NCBI GenBank assembly: GCA_029379385.1
Contig: CM055612.1
Coordinates: 14,260,001 to 14,324,000, forward strand
Reading direction: 5' to 3'
From: Quillaja saponaria
Lineage: Eukaryota; Streptophyta; Magnoliopsida; Fabales; Quillajaceae
Length of the DNA stretch: 64,000 nucleotides
How positions within the stretch are numbered: position 1 is the stretch's first letter; every line of letters starts with the position of its first letter. The notes below the pieces were generated by a model, which was not told the DNA's origin, searched no databases, and saw only the letters and a list, made by a program, of their open reading frames with translations. A program made the position numbers and the translations under genes. Below, piece by piece: positions 1-10,860 of this stretch.

Positions 1-186
1 TGCTTGTTCCTTGTACCTGTAATAAAGAATATGTTTTTATTAATGTAAGTTTTCTTCTACTCTTCATTTATATATTTCTATGATTAATCTGGGCTGCTGA
101 ATCATATTACAGTTGTTTACATATGCTCTGTGTATTTTGTTTCTTGTCTGTGTGATTTCTTATTTGTGTACGCTAGCTTCCCCTTA

Positions 187-198
187 TGGTATCAGAGC
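187..198 (+). other. Primer-binding site, first caulimovirid leader copy
   Basis: TGGTATCAGAGC is the complement of the 3' end of plant initiator tRNA-Met, the standard caulimovirid minus-strand primer site. It ends a leader segment (about 102-199) that repeats at 1727-1808. The bases right after it are not leader but an antisense piece of the first ORF. Confidence 0.75.
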
Positions 199-242
199 TA
201 GAACCAGAAGAATTAACAGAGTTTGAAAATCTTCTTAAAATA

Positions 243-1330
243 CTAGCCATTTGTTCTTCTAAATTAATAGAAGAACATAAAAAGAAATTTAAATATCTTC
301 ATATAGGAATGGTTCAAGTGGCGTTAAAACCCTTAACTAAATTTGGATTAAATACTTCTGCTCTTATATGTGTTAGAGACACGAGACACAATAAGTTTTT
401 AGACTCCTTATTAGGGTGTATAGAATCAAGTCTTTATGATGGTCCTATCTTCTTTAGCTGTTATTCTAATTTTTCAATATCCTTAACTGATTAAAATAAA
501 ATGAATGCATTCAGTCTCATGGTTTTGACATGTTGCCAGGATCTGAAAATAGTAGTCCTAATATATAGAATTTATTACAAGGTAATGAACACTATGGCTC
601 CAAATGCTAAGATTGAGTCTAAAAGAGGTGAAACCACACTTTTCATAGCTAATCCAGCTAAGACCAATATGGTGGTACCAAAGACAATCACTTAGGATCA
701 GGTAAATCTTCTAGAAACTTGAAAAATTAACCAATGAATTCCTCCTAAGAAAATAGAGTCTAGAGACCTAGAATCAGTAATTGAATATACTGATGGAGAT
801 GTAAAGATAAAATTCTCTGCAAACAGAAAGATTAAAATTAATCTAGGAGAGTCTTCTAGAAAGAGGTCTACATCTTCAATTCCTACCACTGAAATTGAAA
901 GAAGACAAGTAATTAAGGGAATAATAAAATCCAAAGATCAGGTTAGTCACCCTCAATACCAAGTAAAAACACCTTCAGAGTTAGGGTTAAAATCACCCTC
1001 AAAAGATAATTCACCAATACTCTTTGAAATGGGATACAACGTGTGTATGTTATCCTCTACAGAGTCGTTACGTCCATTTACCATTAAACATAAATGGTTT
1101 TATACAACTTTTAGTGAAAAAGAAAGAGATTACTGGATCTCTATGCATAAGCAGTACATGGAAAAATTTCATAAAAAGCCAGCATTCTTTAAGTGGCTTG
1201 AAAGAGCCTTTAGGTTCCATAAGAAAGACTGACCTAATTTTGAGGATCCTAAGTTCGTTAATGTTTTAGAAACTGCTAATCAAAACTTTTTCACCAAGGA
1301 GGGAAAGAATATAGCAATTGTTCATCCCCC
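243..1330 (+). pseudogene. Caulimovirid movement-protein core and linker (broken)
   Basis: From about 243 the translation matches the 30K-type movement-protein core of caulimovirids, with a KYLHIG block, an LxVRDTRHxKF-like block near 370-400 and an ALVYRIYYKV-like block near 555-590 in a shifted frame. The linker follows (DGDVKIKFSANRK-like near 795-830, then KERDYWISMHKQYM near 1118-1160). Frames change near 490 and 690, and stops lie near 1230 and 1360. In living relatives this part moves virus between cells through plasmodesmata; here it cannot encode a full protein. The apparent start at 186 is spurious: the first 19 codons come from the primer site plus antisense sequence. Confidence 0.75.
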
Positions 1331-1521
1331 AGAGTCAACACTTTCAGTTAAAAAAATCTAAAGGTGAAATAATAGCTAATCCTTATTCAGCTATACCAAA
1401 AGAAGCATTCACATCAAGTGCCTTGGTTGAAATATCGAACTAGAATAATTACACAAATTTATTTCTTCAATCCTTAGGAAAATAGTCCTAAAGGATAGAA
1501 AATTTTCTTATTCAGGAAAAG

Positions 1522-1727
1522 TTGTCCCAACAAATAATTCCTCATACTTCAGGATCTTCTAGTAAAAAGTCTACTAAGATAGATCCAATCATGATGAAGC
1601 CTCCACCAGAAGTCAATCTGAAATTCAGAAAAGAATCCAAAATTAATGATAAAAACTTTGTGGATGAATTGGTCAACAGGTTACAGAACCTGAACATATC
1701 TGAAAAGAAAAGTGTCAACATGCTAAA
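1522..1727 (+). pseudogene. Caulimovirid polyprotein linker fragment
   Basis: A short open stretch reads as a lysine/proline-rich linker (KIDPIMMKPPPEVNLKF near 1576-1626) of the kind found between movement and coat regions of caulimovirid polyproteins. It runs straight into the second leader copy at about 1727, so the viral sequence is cut there and restarts. No catalytic motif is present. The assignment rests on its position between two recognised viral parts. Confidence 0.45.
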
Positions 1728-1794
1728 TCATATTGCAGCTGTTTACATATGCTTTCTGTATTTTGTTTCTTGTCTGTGCACTAGCTTCCCTTAA

Positions 1795-1808
1795 TGGTAT
1801 CAGAGCCA
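1795..1808 (+). other. Primer-binding site, second caulimovirid leader copy
   Basis: TGGTATCAGAGCCA matches the initiator Met-tRNA complement. Here the downstream order is normal: about 170 bases of leader, then the first ORF start at 1981. Confidence 0.8.
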
Positions 1809-1980
1809 GTAACCTTAAAGGTTGGTAGAGTGTGATAATAGTCTTAAACTATCTGTTCATTAATCTTCAAAGTCAATGAGTTAAACCCAAGAAACGAAGT
1901 TGAGGCATCTGATAACCCGTGTAGTCCGTTGAGGGTTGAGTAAGTCCTTTGACAATTTGCCTCTTTGACTCGAAAAAAAA

Positions 1981-2219
1981 TGACTGGTATTTTAAGAAGA
2001 TTTTCAAACTCTGTTAATTTTTCTGGTTCTAGTTCTGATAACTTGTCTAGGAATAATAAATAAGTTATTTTAGTAGAAAATATAGAAAAGGAACTTCAAA
2101 ACTGGAATCTTCCTCAAACTTCTGATAGACAAATTTATAGGAAAGGTAGTTTTAGTCTAAAACAAGACTATATAATTAAAACCATGGAAGAAAGTGTACC
2201 TCACACTATCGAATTATAA
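1981..2219 (+). pseudogene. Caulimovirid first ORF, N-terminal part
   Basis: The ATG at 1980-1982 opens a short serine/asparagine-rich N-terminus followed by a VENIEKELQNWNLPQ block. It has an in-frame stop near 2060 and loses similarity near 2219. The copy at 56628 (-) begins with the same pattern (short Ser-rich start, then a DNIEKNLQN-like block), which supports this start. The first 54 coding-strand bases are repeated in antisense at 190-243. Confidence 0.65.
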
Positions 2220-2561
2220 AAAAATAATTCTTCTACCACATGTATACACATACATAAATATTCTTTAATTTTAATACTACTATGTATAATATTATTTATT
2301 ATTAATATATATATATTTTTAAGCTACAAGTTAACCAATTATATGTTAAAAATTAACTCTTGCATTATTTCTATATTTATTTATTCAAGTATTCAATTAT
2401 GTAAATTTTTACTTTGTGTAACATTTTATTCACCTACCCACAACTAGTCATGTACAAACGTTCTAACATGTACATTAATATATCGGGTTATTACAAGAGT
2501 TTTCAAAAGTTGAAGAATAGGTAAACAACTGCTCCCATGTTAATCATTCTAAACCTTGACA
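2220..2561. other. AT-rich segment, possible LTR remnant
   Basis: No coding signal. The end near 2468-2483 (TATCGGGTTATTACA) resembles the outer end of the chromovirus LTR family seen at 20130-20150, so it may be an LTR remnant. This is weakly supported. Confidence 0.3.
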
Positions 2562-3288
2562 AAGATTCACTATACATAGTGATGCTTCAAGAAGAGGTTT
2601 GGGGTGTGTTTTGAGGCTACAAGATAGAATGGTAGCCCATGCAACAAGGTAGTTGAGGCCTAATGAAGAGAATTAACCTACTCATGATCTAGAGTTAGCA
2701 GCGGTAGTATTTGTGTTGAAAATTTGGAGAAACAATCTTTTTGGAAAGAAATTTAAGGTGTATGTAGATCATAAGAGTCTTAAATATTTTTTTAATCAAA
2801 AAGAGTTAAATATGAGGTAGATATGGTGGATTATATTTCTAAAAGACTATGACTATGAGTTGTGATATCATCTGGGTAAGGTGAATGTTGAGCTAATGCT
2901 TTAAGTAGAAAATCTTGTCATATGACCATGATGAAGATGAAAATACATAGACTGCTGAAGAATTTAGATATTTGAATTTTCAGGTGTTGAAGCAGAGTTT
3001 GGGAATGATTAATTTGTGTCATATGAGGATTCAATCAAACTTAAGGCATAGAATTGAAGAAGCTTTGGATGAGGATGCGAAGTTGAGTAAGATAAGATTT
3101 AGAGTAGTAACAGGTCAAAACGAAGGACTTTAGGTTTTGTGAGGATCATGTACTAGAGTTCTGAGGTCATTTGCATGTGTCGGTAGATATTATTATTTGA
3201 TAGTTGATTCTGTATGAAGCATACAAGAGTAGATACGTGATTCATTTTGGGGCTACTAAAATGTATAGGGATTTGAAGACGCAATCAC
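2562..3288 (+). pseudogene. Chromovirus (Ty3/gypsy) RNase H and integrase start
   Basis: The translation gives a classic Tekay/Del-type RNase H: a SDASRRGLGCVL block near 2578, a [17 protein letters not shown] block near 2680-2730 and a [17 protein letters not shown] block near 2767-2815. It continues toward the HHCC region of integrase, ending with KMYRDLK near 3260-3280. Several stops and frame changes make it non-functional. It stops abruptly at 3288, where a CACTA-type terminus begins, so the integrase was truncated by that insertion or a later deletion. Confidence 0.8.
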
Positions 3289-3861
3289 TATAAGAAAAGG
3301 AATTTATCTATGCCTGCAAAATATAGATCAGAAAGACAAAATACAAACGCAGTAATATTAGACTCATATATAATTTCTACGTCTATGCATATTTGTGTTT
3401 GTACATTTGCATATACGCAAAAGACGCAAGCTACCAAAAATTGAGTGCCATGTATCAGCGTCTAGGACCCTAAACGCTTAAACGTAGATGCAGATATAAC
3501 TGCGTACATATGGCAGATGCATAAAAATAGACACAATATTTTTTTAAATTTTTGTAAATTATCTGTGTCTGCATATTGCAAATGAAAGAAAGACAATTAC
3601 AGAAGCAGATGTCTAAAGTAATTTAAATATTTTATATATTTTTTATTAAATTTTATTTTTATACCTATAAATACCTGCTTCAAAAGGATATTTTTTTATT
3701 TAAATCCAAATTTTATATAAATAAAGAAACTAATATACAAAAATTAACGATTGTAACAATAATATTTACAATAAATAATTAATGAAAGTAAAATACAAAA
3801 TTCTAAATGTCGGCCTTGTCTCCAAATCCTAAGTTTTCATCCTTTCTAGCTACTTCGTCAG
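3289..3861 (-). mobile_element. CACTA-type transposon terminus and ORF tail
   Basis: The sequence starts with CACTATAAGAAAAGG, very close to the CACTACAAGAAAA terminus typical of plant CACTA (En/Spm) elements, inside a chromovirus reading frame. Short GCAGAYGC-like subterminal motifs recur to about 3600. On the minus strand a reading frame ends with a stop at about 3807-3809. Upstream it reads through GDKADI and DEVARKDENLGFG and continues across the Athila insertion at 16387-16430, with one internal stop. The other terminus was not found. No transposase domain is visible, so this may be a non-autonomous or mostly deleted element. Confidence 0.55.
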
Positions 3862-5381
3862 TGATAGGTTCATGAAATAACTTATATTAAATTACATTAT
3901 GCATTCATTTTAGTTAGTTTCTTGAGTTTTGCATTACGAACTGTGTAGTTTTAATTTAGTTTGTAGATTTATTCGTAGTGCATTAAAATGTCATGTTTTT
4001 AGTTATTATTACTTAGAATTTATCTTTTTAAATAAGAGTTCCATTCCTGTTAAACTTTGATTGTGTGTTTTGAAGGTACATGGAGTCATTTTTGAAGACC
4101 AATTGCTCAAGGGATAAGTTTTCAGCTCATCGTGCACTTAGGCCATGAAAAACCAAGGCTACAACGCTGAAAATTGTAAGTTAGTAGTGTTTGGCGCTGG
4201 GACACTAGAAAGTGGGCACTGGGCCGCCTAAGTTCTGCCAAAAATTGTTCAACCAGAGGTGTTGGCCACCTAAGCTGGAAGAAGTTGCAGCCAAGGTGCT
4301 GGCCGTACGGCTGGGGCGCCCAACATCATGCAGAGTCTTCTGCTTTGTTCGAAAATCAGTGTTGGGACGCTGGAAAGTCCTGGCTGGGGAGTTGGTCCCA
4401 TAAAATTAATCCAAATTGGACTCTAACTCATGATTTTTAGAGCCTATAAAGAGAAAGTGCTTGGGGATTCTAAACACACGATTGAGTAAGGGGATTTCTG
4501 GAGATATAGATTTGATTAAGAGTACTTGGAGCTAGAGGAGCAAGGTATTTTGAAGAGCTTGGAGATTGGCATCTTCCTAGTTTTCTCTTATTCCTTCTTT
4601 CCTTTTAGTTTCTTAGTATGTTCTTAATGCTTTTCTTAGCTATAGTCATGTTTACATCTAATAGCATGAACTAAATCTTTTTTCTAGGATTATGATAGAA
4701 CTCACATGTAGTTTGATTTCATTTTAGCTATGGATTGCTTACAGTTTGATATTATGTTATTTATGTCATTTATGTCATTCTATGTTCATTGCTTGATCAC
4801 CAATTAGATAGATTTGGTAATTTAGAGGAACTTTGACAAAAGGAATCTAGCTTAGCCTTGAATAACAGAACACATGTTTGAATTCATTCTCTTAGTTGGT
4901 TGAATTTGATTTGCATATAGGATAGACATATACCTATATACCTATATACCTTGTGTAGCCAAATTAGGTTTGTTCTTAATGACCCTTATTTAATTCAATT
5001 CTCATAGACATATAGTGAATTGATTAACTAAGGTATGAATTATAAGCAATTCGACAGATACTTGTAACTAACTTGGAACCCTAGGTTTAATAACATAATA
5101 TAAAAACTAAGCCTGATAAGATAAAGGCCAGTCAAGTGAAGTGTGAGGGAAATTATAATCCTTGGTTTTATCTACGTAATCTCAAGTTCAATCATTTTAT
5201 TTACTTGTTTTAGTTTAATGATAGTTAACAATTTCAAATTTTCAATTGTCTGGATAAAGTTAGAGTTTGTAAATTTTAGTATTTGGCTTGATAAAATTAA
5301 TTCCTCATGGGAACGATACTTAACTTACCCATTATTACTTGTTTAAACAATACGTGCACTTGAGTAGTATTTTTCACAACA
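3862..5381 (+). repeat. Athila-type element 5' LTR
   Basis: About 1.52 kb. It starts TGATAGGTTCATGAAATAAC and ends CACAACA, and matches the 3' LTR at 14897-16381 along its length with many substitutions and small indels. It carries a GC-rich stretch with repeated GCGC/GGCGCC-like words near 4180-4400, followed by AGCCTATAAAGAG near 4440, a plausible core promoter region. Apparent ORFs inside are not protein-like. Confidence 0.85.
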
Positions 5382-5387
5382 AGTTTT

Positions 5388-5404
5388 TGGTGCCATTGCC
5401 GGGA
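5388..5404 (+). other. Athila-type primer-binding site
   Basis: TGGTGCCATTGCCGGGA, a decayed form of TGGCGCCGTTGCCGGGG, the complement of tRNA-Asp used by Athila/Tat elements. It lies 6 bases past the 5' LTR. Confidence 0.8.
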
Positions 5405-5579
5405 ATTATTCTATTCTTGTTAATATTAATACCAGCCAGTTCTTGTTTTAATTTAGATATTTTTCTTTTTTGTTTCACGTTTATACGAATAACTCATAGC
5501 TTGGAAGTCGTTCCTTTTAATCCTAAGGGAGAAAAGACAATTCTAATACTTGGAACTCATAGCTTGGCATAATTTGCTA

Positions 5580-6720
5580 GCCTTCCAAGCAATGATCTGA
5601 ATGCCGATCTATTAATGTTCTTGGAGTTGTGCGACATTATCAAGTGCAATGGTGTTTCTGATGATGCCATTCATCTAAGGCTTTTCCTTTTGTCACTTTG
5701 AGATAAAGAGAGAAGTTGGTAGTACTCCTTGCCATCCCACTTCATACAACATAGACAGACTTAGCTCAAAAGTTCTTGGTAAAATTCTCTCCATTGGCTA
5801 AAACATCTAAGTTACAAAATGAAATCAACTCATTCATGTAACAAGACCAAGAATATCTTTATGAAGCATGGGAAAGATAAAAAGACTTCTTGAGGCAGTG
5901 CCCTAACCATGGCATTCCAAAGTGGCTTCAAGTCCAAACCTTCTACAATGGTTTGGTTAGCCAAACAAGAAACACCAGTGATGCTGTAGCTGGCAGTGCA
6001 TTAATTGGCAAGTCCATTGACTAAGTATATGAGCTGTTGGAAGCAATGGTCTCAAACAATTATCAATGGTCATCTAAGTGACTTGCAACTCTTAGAGTAG
6101 CTGGGGTACATGAGTTAGATTCCTTCACTGCCTTAACGGCACAAGTGGCTGGTCTAGCTAAAAGATTTGATACTCTCGGGATTCCTGCAATCAAGAATCA
6201 AGTTATGGCTTGCAAAATATGTGGAGATCATACTAGTGACTAATGCCCAAACAGCGAAGCAATGCAATATGTAGGCAATTATAACATGCAAAACAACATT
6301 TTCTCCAACACTTATAACCTGGGATAGAGAAATCATCCTAATTTTAGTTAGAACAATCAAGGGACTTCAAATACTAAGAAACCTAACTACCTTCCCGGTT
6401 TCAACCACAAGAGTGATCCAAAGTCAAGCGGCTTCTTTAAGGACTCTTAAGACACAAATAGGCCAGCTGCCAATGCCCTGACAAATAGGCCTCAAGGTGC
6501 CCTCCCTAGTGACACCAAGCCTAATCCAAAGAAGGATAAAGAGCAATGCAAGGCAATCACCCTTAGAAGTGGTAAGACAATTGAGGAGTCGAATAAATAA
6601 GCTGAAGTTGTGAATAAACCAATTGAAGTAGATACTTCAATTACAAAGAAAAAGGAAAAAGATCAAACCAATGAATCTACTGTGCCTACTCCTCCACTAC
6701 CTTTTCCTTAAAGATTCCAA
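5580..6720 (+). pseudogene. Athila-type gag
   Basis: The translation across frames matches the retrotransposon gag of Athila-like elements. It starts with an NADLLMFLELCD-like block near 5600, has a GIPKWLQVQTFYNGL-like block near 5910-5960, then AGVHELDSFTALTAQVAGL near 6100-6150. A zinc knuckle near 6209-6245 (C-x2-C-x2-H-x4-C, with a stop just before the last Cys) implies RNA binding. A lysine-rich tail with KAITLRSGK near 6550 leads to protease. Stops and frame shifts make it non-functional. A homologous gag is at 58930-59950. Confidence 0.8.
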
Positions 6721-7480
6721 AAGAAGAATCTTGACAACCAATTCCAAAAATTCTTAGAAGTGTTCAAAAAGCTTCACATCAACATACTATTTGCTGAAGC
6801 TTTAGAACAAATTCCAAGCTATGTCAAGTTCATGATGGACATCTTTTCTAAGAAGAGGAGGTTAGGTGAGTATGAAACCGTTGCTCTCACTGAAGAATGT
6901 AGTGCTATACTACAAAAGAAACTCCCACCAAAGTTACAGAATCCATATAGTTTTACTATCCCTTGTACTATTGGTGCTCAATTTTTTGATAAGGCTTTAT
7001 GTGATCTAGGAGCTAGTATTAATTTAATGCCTTTGTCAATATATTGAAATTTGGGTTTAGGGGAAGTGAAGCCTACATCAGTTACATTGTAACTAGCTGA
7101 TAGGTCTTTAACCTATCCAAAGGGAATAGTTGAGGATGTGTTAGTTAAAGTCGATAAATTGATTTTTCCTGCTGATTTTATTGTGCTTGACATGGAAGAA
7201 GATAGGGAAACCCCTATTATTCTTGGAAGACCTTTCTTAGCTACAGGTAGAACCATAATTGATGTGCAAAAATGTGAGCTTAACATGAGGGTTCAAGACT
7301 AAGATGTAACATTTAATGTTTTTAATGCTATAAAAATTCCTTCAGACAATGAAAAATATTTTGCTTTTGATGTGGTGAATGAAATAACTCAAAAAGTATA
7401 TTTAGATAATTATCTTATTGACCCTCTTGAAGCATCTATAATTTCTAGCACTAATAAAGAAGATGAAGATTTTGTTGAGT
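6721..7480 (+). pseudogene. Athila-type aspartic protease region
   Basis: An open stretch (6760-7047) carries the retropepsin signature DLGASINLMPLSIY (Asp in a D-L-G triplet) near 7000-7045, preceded by an SAILQKKLPPKLQ block. After a stop near 7047 the frame continues through [15 protein letters not shown] (near 7222-7270), the conserved C-terminal ILGRPFL element of this protease. The product would cleave the Gag-Pol polyprotein. The frame is closed by stops near 7047, 7090 and 7300. Confidence 0.8.
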
Positions 7481-7849
7481 GCATGAAACTTTAGATACTT
7501 CACCATTCATAGCAAAACCAAACCTTAAGTTTGAATCTCTTGACATTCCAGCTTCCATACCTTCGGCTTCCAAGCCCTCTATTGAAGAGCCACCTACATT
7601 GGAGCTAAAGCCGTTGCCACCACATCTAAGGTATGCTTTTATTGGTCCATCATCTACTTTGCCTATTATTATTTTTGCTGCTCTTACTAATATGTAGGAA
7701 GAGATACTCATTCATAGAATATGAGAACACAAGAAGACACTAGGATGGACCATAGCCGACATCAAAGGCATAAGCCTTTCGTTTTGCATGTATAAAATTT
7801 TTATAGAAGACAATCATAAACCTACCATTGAACATCAAAGGCAGCTTAA

Positions 7850-8655
7850 TCCAATCATGAAAAAGGTAGTCAAGAAGGAAGTGATAAAGTTGCTAGATGT
7901 GGACATTATATACCCCATATCGGATAGCTCATAGGTAAGTCCAATTCAATGCGTACCCAAAAAATGAGGGATAACAATTATGGCTAACACCAAGAATGAA
8001 CTCGTCCCTACAAGGACCGTGACCGGATGGCGTGTATGCATGGACTACCGTAAGCTCAACAAGGCCACAAGGAAAAACCACTTTCCTCTTTCTTTTATTG
8101 ATTAAATGCTTGATCAGTTGGCAGGTAATCAATTTAGAATGATGACTTTTGGTCTTTGTAATGCACCTGGTACTTTTCAATTTATAGCCCAGGAAGACCA
8201 AGAAAATACCACTTTTACTTGTCTCTATGGCACATTCGCCTTTAAAAGGATTCCTTTTGGTTTTTGTAATGCTCCCGCTACTTTTCAAAGATGCATGATG
8301 GCTATTTTTACTAACATGGTAGAGCATAGTCTTGAGGTGCTCGTGGATGATTTTTTTATTTTTGGGGACTCTTTTGATAGTTGTCTTCATAATTTAAAAT
8401 GTGTGCTTAAACAATGTGAAGAGACCAATTTGGTCTTGAATTGGGAAAAGTGTCATTTTATGGTACAAGAAGGGATTGTCTTAGGACATAAGGTGTCTAA
8501 CAAAGGCATAAAGGTGGATAAGGCTAAGATTGAAGCAATAGAGAAACTCCTACCACCTAGTTCAGTAAAAGATATTAGAAGCTTTCTAGGACACGCGGGA
8601 TTTTATAAATTGTTCATTAAGTACTTTTTCAAAAATTTCAAAACTGCTATGTAAC
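7850..8655 (+). pseudogene. Athila-type reverse transcriptase, plus-strand copy
   Basis: Matches Ty3/gypsy RT, with [14 protein letters not shown] near 8028-8070, FGFCNAPATFQRCMM near 8256-8300, the catalytic LVDDFFIFG near 8338-8366, and LGHKVSNKGIKVDKAK with SFLGHAGFYK near 8480-8600. The block that should carry the first catalytic Asp (motif A, LDGYSGYNQI in relatives) is missing. At 8136-8183 there is instead a second, diverged copy of the downstream FGLCNAPxTFQ block. The inverted copy at 10865-11319 has the same replacement. Stops lie near 7933 and 8105. Confidence 0.8.
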
Positions 8656-9232
8656 CTTTTAGAAAAAGACACTCCCTTTGATTTTGATGAAGCATGTCTA
8701 GCTGCATTTTTAGAGTTGAAATAGAGACTAATTACTGCTTCTATAATTGTTATTCTTAATTGGCACCTACCTTTTAAACTTATGTGTGATGCTAGTGACT
8801 ATGCGGTAGTTGCAGTATTAGGACAACGTAAGGATAAGATCTTTCACCTTATTTATTATGCTAGTAAGACATCGATTGGAGCTCAATTCAATTACCTTAC
8901 CACTGGAAAAAGAATCGTTAGCAGTACTGTTTGCTTTTGATAAATTTTGTTTTTATCTTATTGGAACTGAAGTTATTGTTTATACTGACCACTTTGCTGT
9001 TAAGTATTTCATTGAAAAAAAGGATGCAAAGCCCAGGTTAATTAGATGGATAATCTTGCTCTAAGAGTTTGACTTGAAGATTAGAGATCGAAAAGGAAAG
9101 GAAAACCAAGTAGCAGACCATAGATCAAAGTTGGAAGGTGGTGAGAAAATTGTTGATCAAACCTTGATTAATGAGAATTTCCTAGATAAACAACTCTTTC
9201 AGGTTGATCATCCAAAGTTACCATGGCATGCT
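8656..9232 (+). pseudogene. Athila-type RNase H, plus-strand copy
   Basis: RNase H of the Athila pol: an LCDASDYAV block (catalytic Asp) near 8780-8805, the [17 protein letters not shown] block (Glu) near 8898-8945, TDHFAVKYF near 8985-9012, then the KENQVADHRSKLE connection near 9100-9135. It ends within LPWHA at 9232, exactly where the sequence flips to the minus strand. Stops occur at 8720 and 9062. Confidence 0.8.
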
Positions 9233-9760
9233 TTCCCAAAAACCAGTCTATATGAAGACATGCCTATGGGATTTTCATAAGCTGTACGATATGCCCACAA
9301 TGTATTGTCCAATCTCTTGGAGCAATCTTTTCGTGAAGGGCATACTATTTTCTTCAAAATTTTCTTGATTTCTCTTTTGGAAATTTCGGCTTGGCCACTA
9401 GATTGTGGATGATAGGCCAAAGCAACCTTATGAGTGACTCTGTACTTAGCTAAAAGGGCCTCCAAGTGCTTGTTGCAAAAATGGGAATCCCATCAGTAAT
9501 AATAGCTCTAGGGGTGCCAAATCGAGTGAAGATTCTTATCTTGACGAAGTTCATAACAACCTTTGAATTGTTGGTTGGCAAGGCTAATGCTTCTACTCAT
9601 TTGGAAACATAGTCCACTGCCACCAAGATATACTGAGTGTTGTATGAGGATGGGAAGGGACCCATGAAATCAACTTCCCACACATCAAAAATCTTCACTT
9701 TAAGGATGTTGTTGAGAGCCATCTCATGTCTTTAGGAGATATAGCCCATCAACCTATCAC
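9208..9760 (-). pseudogene. Athila-type integrase core, inverted
   Basis: On the minus strand the translation gives a retroviral integrase core. It has [15 protein letters not shown] near 9700-9655 (first Asp), [10 protein letters not shown] near 9515-9485 (second Asp) and [17 protein letters not shown] near 9410-9360 (Glu), then [29 protein letters not shown] down to 9233. The expected continuation (LPVE...) is absent, because the frame is cut at a 10-bp sequence shared with the RNase H arm. Upstream (9760-10000) lies the HHCC-type zinc-binding region in degraded form. It lies opposite in orientation to the gag-pol around it. Confidence 0.8.
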
Positions 9761-10006
9761 AAGCAGCAACAAAATTATTAGCATCCTTATACAACAATCC
9801 TTATAAAAACTTTATTGGAGGACTTTTGCTACGGTTTGCTCTTTTCCAAAATGTCCACCATAGAGTGAGGAATGGCAATACTGAAGTATACTTTGAATTT
9901 CTTCTTCCAAGACACACCTTCTAAGAATCTGATCACCACATTGCTTAAATAAGAAAGGGTCATCCCATACATAATATTTTACATCATGTAAATTTTTTTT
10001 TCTTTG

Positions 10007-10860
10007 TTAGAAAGTCAAATTAGGAGGAAAAACTTTACTCACAATATAATTAACAAAATCAGCATGCCATGGTAACTTTGGATGATCAACCTGAAAGAGT
10101 TGTTTATCTAGAAAATTCTCATTGATCAAGGTTTGATCAACAATTTTCTCACCACCTTCCAACCTTGATAGGTGGTCTGCCACTTGGTTTTCTGTTCTTT
10201 TCGATTTACTAATCTCCAAGTCAAACTCTTAGAGCAAGATTATCCATCTAATCAACCTGGGCTTCGCATCCTTTTTTTCAATGAAATACTTAACAGCAAA
10301 GTGGTCAGTATAAATAATAACTTCAGTTCCAATAAGATAAGAATGAAATTTATTGAAAGCAAACAATACTATTAACGATTCTTTTTCCAGTGGTGGTGTA
10401 ATTAAACTAAGTTCCAGTCAATGTCTTACTAGCATAATAAATAAAGTGAAAGATCTTATCTTTACGTTGTCCTAATACTGCACCTACCACATAACTAGCA
10501 TCACACATAAGTTCAAGGGGTAGGTTCTAATTAAGAATAACAATTATAGGAGTAGTAATTAATCTCTGTTTCAACTCTAAAAATATAGCTAGACATGCTT
10601 CATCAAAATCAAAGGGAGTGTCTTTTTCTAAAAGATTACATAGCGGTTTTGAAATTTTTGAAAAGTCCTTAATAAACCGCCTATAAAATCCTGCATGCCC
10701 TAGAAAGCTTCTAATATCTTTTACTGAACTAAGTGGTGGGAGATTCTCTATTGCTTCAATCTTAGCCTTATTGCCTCTATGCCTTTACTAGACACCTTAT
10801 GTCCTAAGACAATCCCTTCTTGTACCACAAAATAGCACTTTTCCTAATTCAAGACCAAAT
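10007..10860 (-). pseudogene. Athila-type RNase H, inverted copy
   Basis: Minus-strand RNase H homologous to 8656-9232. It has KRTENQVADHLSRLE near 10205-10160 and continues past LPWHA into DFVNYIVSKVFPP (near 10060-10020), the normal linker to integrase that the plus-strand copy lacks. Upstream are the [15 protein letters not shown] and catalytic-Asp blocks (near 10320-10260 and 10510-10480). It forms the right arm of a large inverted repeat with 7953-9232. Confidence 0.8.

Larger units (their letters stand above)
1..2219 (+). mobile_element. Rearranged caulimovirid endogenous pararetrovirus relic
   Basis: A decayed viral integrant recognised from translated similarity to the movement-protein end of caulimovirid (petuvirus/florendovirus-like) polyproteins. 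It contains two copies of the leader end with the initiator-Met-tRNA primer site (187-198 and 1795-1808). The movement-protein core and linker lie downstream of the first copy, and the extreme N-terminal coding part lies downstream of the second (from 1981). Parts are therefore out of order, and stops occur throughout. A related, much more complete copy lies on the minus strand at 49553-57168 and shares the same ORF start and linker motifs. The left edge is outside the window. Confidence 0.75.

Noticed and set aside
186..242. N-terminal 19 codons of the open frame starting at 186
   Set aside because: They translate a primer site joined to antisense viral sequence, so this start is not a natural protein start.
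5143..5572. Hydrophobic small open frames after the Athila 5' LTR, also at 16149-16346
   Set aside because: They repeat in both LTRs and cross the primer site. Hydrophobicity follows from T-rich LTR sequence.
7929..8390. 153-codon minus-strand open frame
   Set aside because: Antisense shadow of the plus-strand Athila-type RT.
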